Assembly (NCBI GenBank): GCA_965205225.1
Contig: CBDBFZ010000003.1
Coordinates: 1,612,001-1,676,000, forward strand
Direction of reading: 5' to 3'
From: Litorimonas sp965205225
Lineage (GTDB): Bacteria; Pseudomonadota; Alphaproteobacteria; Caulobacterales; Maricaulaceae
DNA: 64,000 bases
This document shows positions 18,016 through 26,135 of the stretch, piece by piece; position 1 is the first letter of the stretch; each line of letters begins with the position of its first letter. Made by a program: the position numbers and the translations under genes. A model generated the notes under the pieces. It was not told where the DNA came from and searched no databases. It saw only the letters and a program-made list of their open reading frames with translations.

Positions 18016-18443
18016 CGCGGGATCTCCCCATCGACAACCATCTGAACCGTCACAGTGTTCAAAAACCCACCAATATGGTTTTCAAGCGCACCCCATAGAC
18101 TATGGGTCAGACATTTCGCCGTGCGGCCCGTGCAGCCAAGCGCCTGTTCCGGGTGGCAGCCATGGGCACGGACTTCTTCTTCTACAGCCGAAATAATGTC
18201 GGAGATCGGCATCTGGTCCGCAGGCCGAGTCAGAGCGTAACCGCCCGTTGGCCCTCGCTTGCCATCGACCAGACCCGCGCGGCGCAGATCCGAGAAAACC
18301 TGTTCAAGGAAGGGCTGACTCAGGCCTTGACGCTCACTGATCTCGTTAATGCGCACACGCGCACCCGGACCGCCAATAGCGGTTTGGGCAGCTAAATCAG
18401 CCACAGCCGTTACAGCTGTTCGTCCTTTTGCGCTGAGTTTCAC
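18012..18443 (-). CDS. iscR: Rrf2-family Fe-S regulator IscR
   Basis: IscR is a winged-helix repressor that senses Fe-S status through a [2Fe-2S] cluster. The 143-residue protein has the Rrf2 helix-turn-helix (ISERQGLSQPFLEQVFSDLR), the wing GKRGPTGGYALTRP, and the cluster-binding segment HGCHPEQALGCTGRTAKCLTH with three Cys and a His. The Cys spacing (7 then 6 residues) is slightly longer than the E. coli pattern. It heads the suf operon, and a type-1 IscR operator overlaps its promoter, indicating autoregulation. Confidence 0.95.
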   Translation of the reverse strand: MKLSAKGRTAVTAVADLAAQTAIGGPGARVRINEISERQGLSQPFLEQVFSDLRRAGLVDGKRGPTGGYALTRPADQMPISDIISAVEEEVRAHGCHPEQALGCTGRTAKCLTHSLWGALENHIGGFLNTVTVQMVVDGEIPR

Positions 18444-18524
18444 GCCTATCCTGTCTCAACTGCCATTTATTTTGCAAATCGACGGCGCACTTGGTAGGGT
18501 TGGCCGGAATGCGATTGAAGCGGG

Positions 18525-18557
18525 GATCTATGATTTCCGACCAATTTAGTCAAGAAT
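18525..18557 (-). promoter_or_regulatory. suf operon promoter with type-1 IscR operator
   Basis: On the minus strand TTGACTAAATTGGTCGGA (18553 to 18536) matches the E. coli type-1 IscR consensus YYGACTRWWWYAGTCRRS at all but two positions. Extending to the full 25-bp site (18533-18557) gives 21 matches. The same TTGACT can serve as a -35 element, with TAGATC 17 bp downstream (18525-18530) as a weak -10. The iscR ATG lies about 80 bp further on. Holo-IscR binding here would block polymerase and repress the whole operon when Fe-S is sufficient. Confidence 0.7.
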
Positions 18558-18611
18558 AACAAGCGCAAAACCGCAGCGGCATTTGCGCATAGCTCCGAGA
18601 GCCCGCCCTCT

Positions 18612-19292
18612 ATGCCTGAAGTCATTTTTGCCGGTCCTGAAGGCCGTCTCGAAGGTCGTTATCATCCAGCCGACAATGCCGCCGCTCCCTGCGCCCTGAT
18701 TCTGTCACCTCACCCCAAAGCAGGCGGCCACATGGATCACCGCATCCCTGTCGCCATGTATGAGCAATATAGGCGCCGCGGTTTCTCCGTCCTACGCTTT
18801 AACTTTCGCGGCATTGGCCGATCAATGGGCACATACGATAATGGTCAGGGTGAGCTGCAGGACGCGGCCTATGCGCTCGACTGGATGCAGAGCTTCAATC
18901 AGAATGCACCGTTTTCCTGGGTGTCCGGCTATAGTTTCGGTGCCTGGATCGGTATGCAGCTACTGATGCGGCGCCCTGAAATCGCAGGTTTCATTTCGAT
19001 GAGTCTGCCAACTAACACCTATGATTTCAGCTTTCTGGCACCGTGCCCAGCCTCAGGCCTGATTACCTATGGCAGCGAAGACCCAATTGTCCCCGCCGAC
19101 GATGTTGACCGCGTGGCTGAAAAGATCCGGGTTCAGAAGGGTCATATCATCAGCACACACAAGATTGAGGGTGCCGACCATTTCTATACTGAGCATCTGG
19201 AAGAGACAATGGACGTGATTGAAGACTATCTCAATGTCCATCTATATCCGAGCTATTCTCCGCCGCACGAGCCCCGGTTACTCGAAGGATAA
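18612..19292 (+). CDS. Alpha/beta hydrolase
   Basis: A 226-residue cytosolic alpha/beta hydrolase. The nucleophile elbow is GYSFGAW (Ser near residue 116), the acid is probably in YGSEDPIVP, and the His is in EGADHFYTEHLEE. HPKAGGHMDHR provides the oxyanion-hole region. Homologues are often found beside iscR/suf in alphaproteobacteria, though the substrate is unknown. It is divergent from iscR, with 168 bp between them that hold the IscR operator. Confidence 0.88.
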   Translation: MPEVIFAGPEGRLEGRYHPADNAAAPCALILSPHPKAGGHMDHRIPVAMYEQYRRRGFSVLRFNFRGIGRSMGTYDNGQGELQDAAYALDWMQSFNQNAPFSWVSGYSFGAWIGMQLLMRRPEIAGFISMSLPTNTYDFSFLAPCPASGLITYGSEDPIVPADDVDRVAEKIRVQKGHIISTHKIEGADHFYTEHLEETMDVIEDYLNVHLYPSYSPPHEPRLLEG

Positions 19293-19840
19293 ACAATCTG
19301 ACCTCCAACGGTCGTCTTCGGAAAGCTATTCGGCAGTCCGAGTATCACCTGAACAGCGAGATGGCAAACGCCTGTGCTTCGATGGCATCACCGTCCTAAT
19401 CGAACGCCTCAGCAGGTTGGATCGAACACCCCAGCTCCAGCATGGTCATGATCGTGCGTTGCGTCGTCCGCCTCCAAAGATGATTACCCGGTCCGGACAA
19501 TGGCCCATTTGCCTGATCGTACGAGCGGCCGAGGCGCGATGAACGCGCACAGTATTGTGACGACCCATTAAAACCGCACTGCCTCGGACACAGATCCGCC
19601 AAAGTCCAGACCACATCCTCTCTGCTCCAGAAAACTGTCGAGTGGACCATTGGCAGGACCCGTATCCGTTGCCAGGAGAGCCTCTCTATCGACAAGCATA
19701 CATTACCCACTCCGCCCAGATTGAGGACCGCTGTGACCCCGGCCAATCTCGCATAATATTCACACCAACGCCTTATGTAGATGGGAGCCAGGGCGCACCC
19801 TGTCCGCCTGCCGTGACATCCTGTGGCTGTGTGAAACCGG
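19253..19840 (-). pseudogene. anmK: Decayed anhydro-N-acetylmuramic acid kinase gene (C-terminal half)
   Basis: AnmK recycles peptidoglycan sugars by phosphorylating anhydro-MurNAc. Its conserved blocks appear in order but in shifting minus-strand frames: GGQGAP then LAPIY near 19800, AVLNLGGVGN near 19735, TGPANGPLDSFLEQRG near 19645, VIIFGGGRRN near 19480, DGDAIEAQAFA near 19385 and GLPNSFPKTT near 19320. At least three frameshifts and two in-frame stops interrupt the text. The N-terminal half is absent and the relic ends toward the IS elements. The final frame stops at 19253, inside the 3' end of the convergent hydrolase gene. Confidence 0.82.
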
Positions 19841-19974
19841 CTCTGGGAGCATTACATTTTTTGGGATATAAATTGAGATACGCTCTTACATTAGGCTTGG
19901 ATCATTCGGATGAGTTTCTTTCAAGCCCATCATGCCCAGATCGTAGAGAAGAATTAACTTTTATTTTCTATAAT

Positions 19975-21295
19975 CTGGACACCTCGAAGAACGGGTTTTG
20001 GGGCCAGTATAGAGGCGAATTTTATAGTCGGCTCTCAGGTCAGGCTTCATAGAGTGACGAATGCGTGTCCACAGGCGTATTTTGGCATGATTTTGGCCCG
20101 CATAAGCGGGGGGATCCGGATTTTGAACAGAATCAGGCTATGGGCTGTCGTCGCTCATGGAAAACGAGGCAGCGGAAGTTGTAGCTTAGCTTGGCCATGG
20201 TGATCCGGCCAGCGGCCCTAGCCGATTGAGCGCCTGGCCGATTGAGCGGATCGTGATCGCCATCGGCCCTTTCTCATATCCGAACACATGCTCAACACAG
20301 GCACGGATGGAGGAGCGGGTCGCATTGCCGCGCCGAATGTGCTTTGCCATCGGTTTACCGCGGGGCTTCTTTCGATGGATGTTTGAACGATAGCCCTGCG
20401 CTTTCAGCCAGGCTTCGTTTCTGGCTGAGCGATAAGCTGTGTCCGCCCAAACAGACTTTGAGCTGTTGGTGGCATCCAGAACCGATGCCAGTTCGTGCCC
20501 ATCATAGCGGGCCGCATGGGTACAGGTCTCTCCCCGGACAAAGCGCCATTTCCGGTCAATACTGATATGGTTCTTGTACCCAAAGTGAGGGATGGAAATG
20601 TCGACAAGGCCTGCGTCCTGTTCCCCTTCTGCGGTCTTTCGCGCCCTAGAATAGCTGACCACCGCTCGTGCGTCGGTGTCTTTCTGTGCGGCCCTGGCAG
20701 GATCATCAGGCCAGATAGCGGACGCGCTTTCACCCGCCCTGGCCCGCTCTTTCTCTTCTTTCCTCATCCGTTGGCGCGGCGCTGACACCAAAGTGGCATC
20801 CACGATCTGACCTCCCGTGGGTTTGTAGCCGCGCTTGCAGAGTTGCTCTTCAAAAGCGGCAAACAGAGATTTGAAAGCACCAGACTGGGTCAGCTTTTCA
20901 CGGAACAGCCAAATCGTCTTTTGGTCCGGGGTCGGTTCACCGATCTGAAACCTCAGAAACCGCAGCCAACTTAAACGATCCCGGATCAGAAATTCCATCC
21001 GTTCATCACTCAGATTGTGCATCGACGCCAGAACAAGCACCTTGAACATCGTGACCGGATCATAGGGTGGCCGACCGCCCTTGGCGCGAACCCCATAACA
21101 AAGGGCTTCCATCAGAACAGTTCGGAAAGCCTCAAAGTCCACATGACGCTCTAGCGCTTCAAGCGGATCACCTGTCGCCGATAAGCGAGCAAGATGATCC
21201 GACAAGTCAAACAATCCAGGCGCGTGCATCATAAAACCCTCCCAAAACCAGTAAATCAGATCACACAACAAAATGCATGGTTCTTAGAGGCCTCC
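19975..21295 (-). mobile_element. IS-A copy 1 (IS5 family)
   Basis: An insertion sequence of about 1.32 kb. Its imperfect inverted repeats are GGACACCTCGAAGAAC at the left and GGAGGCCTCTAAGAAC (reverse complement) at the right, 13 of 16 matching. It encodes one transposase on the minus strand. A second, nearly identical copy lies at 37.4-38.8 kb and a 145-bp fragment at 39.1-39.3 kb. Confidence 0.85.
20186..21232 (-). CDS. IS-A transposase, C-terminus altered by frameshift
   Basis: An IS5-family DDE transposase. The N-terminal domain includes GGRPPYDPVTMFKVLVLA. The catalytic acidic residues are expected in QIVDATLV, SVWADTAYRS and CVEHVFGYEK. The start ATG 21232 follows GGGAGGG. After GQALNR the frame diverges. 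The expected tail (ITMANLSYNFRRLVF) is present in another frame downstream, because a 16-bp tandem duplication, plus a 5-bp loss in this copy, shifts the reading frame. The catalytic core is intact, so activity is possible but uncertain. Confidence 0.88.
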   Translation of the reverse strand: MMHAPGLFDLSDHLARLSATGDPLEALERHVDFEAFRTVLMEALCYGVRAKGGRPPYDPVTMFKVLVLASMHNLSDERMEFLIRDRLSWLRFLRFQIGEPTPDQKTIWLFREKLTQSGAFKSLFAAFEEQLCKRGYKPTGGQIVDATLVSAPRQRMRKEEKERARAGESASAIWPDDPARAAQKDTDARAVVSYSRARKTAEGEQDAGLVDISIPHFGYKNHISIDRKWRFVRGETCTHAARYDGHELASVLDATNSSKSVWADTAYRSARNEAWLKAQGYRSNIHRKKPRGKPMAKHIRRGNATRSSIRACVEHVFGYEKGPMAITIRSIGQALNRLGPLAGSPWPS

Positions 21296-21326
21296 ATGTT
21301 CCTTCATTTTTGTCAGGAGCGCACAT

Positions 21327-22109
21327 ATGTCTGGTTATCAGGAACTTACGGATGAACAATGGAGCCGTTTAAAGCCTTATTTGCCTTATGGGAGCACAGG
21401 GAAACCGGGTCGCAACGCCAATAACAGGCTTTTCATTGATGCTTTGTTGTGGATGGCCCGTTCGGGCGGGCGTTGGCGCGATTTACCCGAACGGTTCGGG
21501 CGTTTTGACAGTGTCAAACGGCGTTATTATCTCTGGGTTGAGGCCGGGGTTTTAGAAGATGTCTTTAAGGCCTTGCGCACTCACGCTGATCAAGAGTGGC
21601 TGATGATGGATGCCACAATTGTGCGGGCGCATGCCCAATCGGCTGGGGCGCGGCATAAAAAAGGGGGCCTGATGCCCATGCATTGGGGCGTTCCAGGGGG
21701 GGGGACGTTCCAAGGGCGGCCTGACGACAAAATACATGGGCTGACAGATGCATTGGGTTTACCTCTGCGCCTGATAGCAACGGGTGGGCACTGTAGCGAA
21801 ATGACGCAAGCCGCCGCCTTATTGGCAGGGTTTAAGGCGGATCATGTCTTGGCGGATAAGGGCTATGATGGCCGGTGCGTTATAGACGCGGTGAATGAGA
21901 GCGGGGCTATGCCCGTTATTCCGTCCCGAAAAATGCGCGCAAGCCAAGGCAAACTGATATGGCTTTGTATAAGGAACGTAATATTGTCGAGCGTTTCTTT
22001 GGCTATCTCAAACAGTTCCGGCGTGTGGCTACGCGATATGACAAGCATATCCAAAACTATATGGGCTTCGTCTATATCGCAGCTATCAAAATCTGGCTCA
22101 AATGATTAA
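21327..22109 (+). pseudogene. IS-B copy 1 transposase, degenerate
   Basis: The N-terminal half (SGYQELTDEQWSRLKPYLPY) matches orfA of the intact copy. A 17-bp insertion near 21700 and loss of one A near 21730 accidentally place the orfB text in the same frame. A further A is then missing from the run near 21930 (five A here, six in the copy at 36.2 kb). This replaces the essential ERNIVERFFGYLKQF region with nonsense. The element cannot make a full transposase by itself. Its own start at 21327 follows CAGGAG. Confidence 0.85.
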
Positions 22110-22136
22110 TGCTTCTCTACGACCTAGACATTCAGG

Positions 22137-22166
22137 CAAAAAAAGTCCGGCTAAAAAGCCGGACTT
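22137..22166 (-). terminator. Intrinsic terminator of the OmpA-like gene
   Basis: A ten-base-pair stem AAGTCCGGCT/AGCCGGACTT with a four-base loop, followed on the minus strand by a run of U residues. It lies 25 bp beyond the OmpA-like stop codon. Confidence 0.9.
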
Positions 22167-22190
22167 CATATTCAAATGTACCGAAAGAGC

Positions 22191-23567
22191 TTAGTTGCTC
22201 ATCATCGCTGTACCGACTTCGGACAGAGTGATCAGAAGTTCCGTACGACGGTTCAGGCGTTCGCGGACACCATCACCTGTTTGTACGATTGGTTCGGTTT
22301 CACCCTTACCTTCGGACGAGATCATCGCGGCATCAATGCCCTGACGAACAAGCTCTTCGCGTGCGTCAGTCGCACGGCGATCTGAAAGGTTCATATTGTA
22401 GGCTGCAGAACCCGATGTATCGGTATGGCCAACAACGCGGACGCTGTCGATGTTACAGAACTGACCAACATCCAGAATGCGGTTGATCGTGTTACGTGTC
22501 TCAGCAGACTGACTCTTGTCGAATTCATAGTAGATTAATTCTTGACGGAGCTGCTCCGGGCAGAGAGCAATGATTGGGCAAGAAGCCAGATCAGAAACCA
22601 TTGTGACACCATCCGAACATGTGACCATCACAGGCTCAGGTGGGCAAAGGCCGAGATCTTCAACTTCAGTCACACCATCCCAACAGACAACTGTCATGAC
22701 TGGACAAAGCGCGATATCGGTGACTTCAGTGACACCATCATCACACATGTAAGTCTTTGGTGGCGGCGGAGGCACATAGACAGGGGCTGGCGGTGTGCTG
22801 TCGCCAAAGCGATAGCGTAAGCCAGTCATCAGCATGTGAGCCGAAACGTTTTCGACAGATGAAGCCGCTGTGTTGAACAAGCCGCCGACGCTTGGAACGT
22901 TAGATTGTACGAAAGTACCTTCAACGTCGACATTGCCCATGTTCACATAACGATAATTCGTGTCCCAGGACAGATTATCAGTGATCGAATATCCCAAGCC
23001 AGCAATCAGGTTCCAGGCTAGGTTCTTGTCTGTATCATCGATGATACAAGCACGTGCAGTGCTAGCACCAACCGCTGGAGATGCACAAGCCGGGTTGCGA
23101 ACGAGTACACTGCCGAGATCATTCACGAAATCCTGAGCAGAAATCGACACATTTCCTTCAGCGACACCGATACCAGCACCAACATAAGGCTCCCAACGAC
23201 CGAAATCGCTAAAGTCATACAAAGCGTTGAGCATCCGAGTGTTGACATGAATGCTCGCTCCCGAGTTAGGTTGTCCGCCAATAGCGCCGAGATCATTGGA
23301 AAACGTGCTCGCATCCAGTTCGATGCGCCAATTGTTGCCAAAATCATAGCCAAGGCCAAGCGCAAGAGCGAGGTTGAGGGTGCCCCCACCTGACACGTAA
23401 CCAGCGATACCATTGGGGGTTCCGTTTTGCAAAGAAATGTCGGCGTCGTTGACGATCCCATAACCAGCCTGCGCTTTAATGTAGACACCACTATCTTGTG
23501 CCGACGCCAGGGTCGGCGCAGCCATCAGAGCTGTGGTAGCCGCCGCAAATAGAAGCCTATGCTTCAT
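22191..23567 (-). CDS. OmpA-family outer-membrane protein with Cys-framed linker repeats
   Basis: This protein tethers the outer membrane to peptidoglycan. From ATG 23567 (AGGAGG-type site upstream) it is 458 residues, starting with a signal peptide cut near ASAQ. An N-terminal eight-strand-type barrel of about 240 residues follows, then a Pro-rich hinge (VYVPPPPPK). Next come three short repeats with the pattern C-x-DGVT-x-V-x-DL-xx-CP, and finally the OmpA C-terminal domain (VVGHTDTSGSAAYNMNLSDR). The Cys-bounded repeats probably form small disulfide loops like the type-3 linkers of other OmpA/OprF proteins. A strong terminator follows, and the gene stands alone. Confidence 0.93.
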   Translation of the reverse strand: MKHRLLFAAATTALMAAPTLASAQDSGVYIKAQAGYGIVNDADISLQNGTPNGIAGYVSGGGTLNLALALGLGYDFGNNWRIELDASTFSNDLGAIGGQPNSGASIHVNTRMLNALYDFSDFGRWEPYVGAGIGVAEGNVSISAQDFVNDLGSVLVRNPACASPAVGASTARACIIDDTDKNLAWNLIAGLGYSITDNLSWDTNYRYVNMGNVDVEGTFVQSNVPSVGGLFNTAASSVENVSAHMLMTGLRYRFGDSTPPAPVYVPPPPPKTYMCDDGVTEVTDIALCPVMTVVCWDGVTEVEDLGLCPPEPVMVTCSDGVTMVSDLASCPIIALCPEQLRQELIYYEFDKSQSAETRNTINRILDVGQFCNIDSVRVVGHTDTSGSAAYNMNLSDRRATDAREELVRQGIDAAMISSEGKGETEPIVQTGDGVRERLNRRTELLITLSEVGTAMMSN

Positions 23568-23788
23568 GATATTCCTCCGTAAATGGTCCAAGCCATTAGT
23601 TTGATTTAGGTTTACGCACCCAATTGAGTCCGACTACTAGGATGTGTTGTCTACACGAAAGAGTTCCCAAATGCCAACGCTCTTGTTGGTTTTAAAGCTA
23701 ATTTTTGAGCTATTTCACTCAAAACGTTGCAATTCTGCACCACCTATACGCGCAATTGTAGGCAATGATGCGGCAAAAAGTACATCTG

Positions 23789-23864
23789 TGGTACGCCCAC
23801 ACGGACTTGAACCGTGGACATCCTCATTAAAAGTGAGGCGCTCTACCAACTGAGCTATGGGCGC
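23789..23864 (-). tRNA. tRNA-Lys (anticodon TTT)
   Basis: The cloverleaf on the minus strand starts GCGCCCATAGCTC. The anticodon stem is CCTCA/TGAGG around CTTTTAA (anticodon TTT), the T arm is CACGG-TTCAAGT-CCGTG, and A73 is followed by an encoded CCA. G1 pairs with U72. Confidence 0.95.
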
Positions 23865-23931
23865 TTGCCACAAAGACTGAAAGCAGCGGACTCAGCCGGG
23901 CTGCAAAAGCGAGCGCTAACTAGGCGCGCGC

Positions 23932-25077
23932 TTATGTCTCGTCAACCTGTTTCCCCGTTTGATTTTCACCCCATGCAGCCCTAAATTCCGCAACAAATTG
24001 CGAGAAAGTTCCAGCACTTATCGCGAACCTGATTCGATCCATTAAGTCTTCAAAATAGGCGATGTTGTGCCAGGACAGAATCATCTGTCCCAACATCTCT
24101 TTGGATTGGATAAGATGATGCACATAGGCTCTGGAATAATCATACGATGCCGGGCAATCGATTGATGGATCGAGCGAGCTTTCATCCTCGGAAAATTCGG
24201 CGCGCTTGATATTATATGCGCCGGCATCTGTCCAAACCTGACCATGTCGTCCGGACCGGGTCGGAATAACACAATCGAACATGTCGACACCGCGATACAC
24301 ACCTTCAACAATGTCGATGGGTTTGCCAACGCCCATAAGGTATCGTGGGCGATCCTCCGGAAGATGCGACGTCGTGACATCGAGAACCGCGCACATTATG
24401 TCGTGCCCTTCGCCGACGGCCAGTCCACCAATAGCATAACCGCCAAAGCCGCCCAGAGCGATCAAGCGTCGTGCCGACTCGGCACGCAAATCCTCATAAA
24501 CCGAGCCTTGAACAATCGCGAAGAGCGTCTGATCAGTACGACTCCCAAAGGCTGCCAGAGACCGCTCCCCCCAGCGCAAGGACAGTTCCATCGAGCTTCG
24601 CGCTTGCTCCGGCGTTACTGGAAACGGTGTGCACTCATCAAACTGCATGCCGATATCCGCGCCCAATTGTTCCGCTTGAATCTCCATGGATCGTTCAGGG
24701 CTCAGCATGTGTCTGCTGCCATCAATATGAGAGCGGAACTCAACCCCTTTCTCACTCATCTTCCGCAGTTTCGAAAGTGACCAGACCTGAAACCCACCTG
24801 AATCCGTCAGAATTGGACCTGACCACCCGCAAAACTTATGAAGCCCACCATGACGTGCAATCCGCTCCGCACCCGGACGAAGCATCAAATGATACGTGTT
24901 TCCAAGGATTATGTCGGCTCCGGTCTGCCGGACCTGGTCCATATAAACGCCCTTGACCGTCGCCGCCGTCCCAACCGGCATGAAAGCCGGCGTGGCAATG
25001 TTTCCGCGCGGCGTTCTTAACGTCCCCGTTCGCGCTCTGTCTTCGGACGCATCAATGTCAAAGGGGAAAACAGCCAT
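23932..25077 (-). CDS. tgt: tRNA-guanine transglycosylase Tgt with a degenerate zinc site
   Basis: Tgt swaps G34 for preQ1 in tRNAs with GUN anticodons, the key step in queuosine formation. The 381-residue TIM barrel shows GNTYHLMLRPG, the general-base Asp in LTDSGGFQVWSL, and the nucleophile Asp in MFDCVIPTRSGRHG. The structural zinc motif, normally CxCxxC followed by a His, reads IDCPASYD before YSRAYVHHL. Only the middle Cys survives, although the later His in SWHNIAYF is kept. The start overlaps the queA stop by one base, so both queuosine genes are co-translated. Confidence 0.95.
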   Translation of the reverse strand: MAVFPFDIDASEDRARTGTLRTPRGNIATPAFMPVGTAATVKGVYMDQVRQTGADIILGNTYHLMLRPGAERIARHGGLHKFCGWSGPILTDSGGFQVWSLSKLRKMSEKGVEFRSHIDGSRHMLSPERSMEIQAEQLGADIGMQFDECTPFPVTPEQARSSMELSLRWGERSLAAFGSRTDQTLFAIVQGSVYEDLRAESARRLIALGGFGGYAIGGLAVGEGHDIMCAVLDVTTSHLPEDRPRYLMGVGKPIDIVEGVYRGVDMFDCVIPTRSGRHGQVWTDAGAYNIKRAEFSEDESSLDPSIDCPASYDYSRAYVHHLIQSKEMLGQMILSWHNIAYFEDLMDRIRFAISAGTFSQFVAEFRAAWGENQTGKQVDET

Positions 25078-26117
25078 CAGGCGGCGCGCCAGATCAGTGA
25101 GCTGTCGCCATAGGAGTAGAACCGGTATCCCGTATTAATCGCATGGCGATAAGCGGCCTGCATCCTGTTCAGACCTGCCAGAGAACTCACAAGCATGAAC
25201 AGTGTTGAACGCGGCAGGTGAAAATTCGTCATCAATCCGTCGACAATCCGAAATTCATAGCCCGGCGTGATAAAGATATCGGTTTCACCGGATTTTACCT
25301 TGCCGCCTGAGGCTTCCAATGCGCGGAGCGCCGTGGTTCCAACGGCGACAACCCGCCGCCCGTCGGATTTGGCTCGCAGGATTTTCTCACTCGCCGTGGG
25401 GCCGATTTCAAACCACTCGCTATGCATGTCATGATTTTCGGTCCGGTCAGTCTTGACGGGCAGAAAGGTCCCGGCGCCAACATGCAATGTCAGCATGGCG
25501 ATCTCAATGCCGCGCACCTCAAGCTTGTCGAGCAGTGCTTTAGTGAAATGCAGCCCAGCCGTAGGCGCGGCGACGCTGCCGGGATCTTTGGCGTAGATCG
25601 TCTGATAATCCATTTCATCCCGCGCATCCGCGTCACGTTTTTTAGCGATGTAGGGCGGCAAAGGTGTCCGGCCGTGTTTTGCTACGGCAAGATCAAGATC
25701 ATCGCCGCTCAAGCTGAATGACAGCTCTGTGTCACCACACTCTCCTATCGCTGCAACCCTGGCGTCAAACCCGGGAGTAATTATGGCCTGATCCCCGACG
25801 CGAAGACGTTTGGTCGGGCGAATGAAAGCGCTCCAACGCTCCGGCGCCGTTCGCTTATGTAGATTGATGGTCAGCGATACATCACCGCCCACGCCACGGG
25901 TACGCGCAGGGCGGATTGCCGACAGCGCGGCGGGGATGACCTTTGTGTCATTGAGGATGAGAAGATCGCCTGGCTGAAGAATATCCAGCAGATCTTCCAC
26001 CCTGTGATCAGACAGAGTCTCACTCACGCACAAAAGCCGCGCGGTTTCGCGCGGATCTGCAGGCCGAAGAGCAATCGCGCGCTCCGGTAGATTGAAATCG
26101 AAATCAGAGACGTCCAT
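25077..26117 (-). CDS. queA: tRNA preQ1(34) S-adenosylmethionine ribosyltransferase-isomerase
   Basis: QueA transfers the ribosyl part of SAM to preQ1 in tRNA, giving epoxyqueuosine after Tgt has acted. The 346-residue protein has the family blocks DFNLPERAIALRPADPRETA, LLILNDTKVIPA, YQTIYAKDPGSVAAPTAGLHFT, LTLHVGAGTFLPVKTD and the end FYSYGDSSLIWRA. It lies 18 bp after the cyclophilin gene and shares a TGATG overlap with tgt. Confidence 0.96.
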   Translation of the reverse strand: MDVSDFDFNLPERAIALRPADPRETARLLCVSETLSDHRVEDLLDILQPGDLLILNDTKVIPAALSAIRPARTRGVGGDVSLTINLHKRTAPERWSAFIRPTKRLRVGDQAIITPGFDARVAAIGECGDTELSFSLSGDDLDLAVAKHGRTPLPPYIAKKRDADARDEMDYQTIYAKDPGSVAAPTAGLHFTKALLDKLEVRGIEIAMLTLHVGAGTFLPVKTDRTENHDMHSEWFEIGPTASEKILRAKSDGRRVVAVGTTALRALEASGGKVKSGETDIFITPGYEFRIVDGLMTNFHLPRSTLFMLVSSLAGLNRMQAAYRHAINTGYRFYSYGDSSLIWRAA

Positions 26118-26135
26118 CGGTCGGATGGAGGGTCG

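Larger units (their letters stand above)
19939..22124. mobile_element. IS-B copy 1 (IS5 family, IS427-like) interrupted by IS-A
   Basis: The ends match the inverted repeats of the intact IS-B copy at 36.0-36.9 kb (GTCGTAGAGAAGAATTAA type). The left arm (19939-19974, ending TTTTCTATAAT) is cut off by IS-A and resumes at 21296 with ATGTTCCTTCATTTT. The uninterrupted copy reads CTATAATGTTCC at this point. IS-A therefore jumped into IS-B, duplicating only AT. The transposase frame in the right part is also damaged. Confidence 0.85.
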
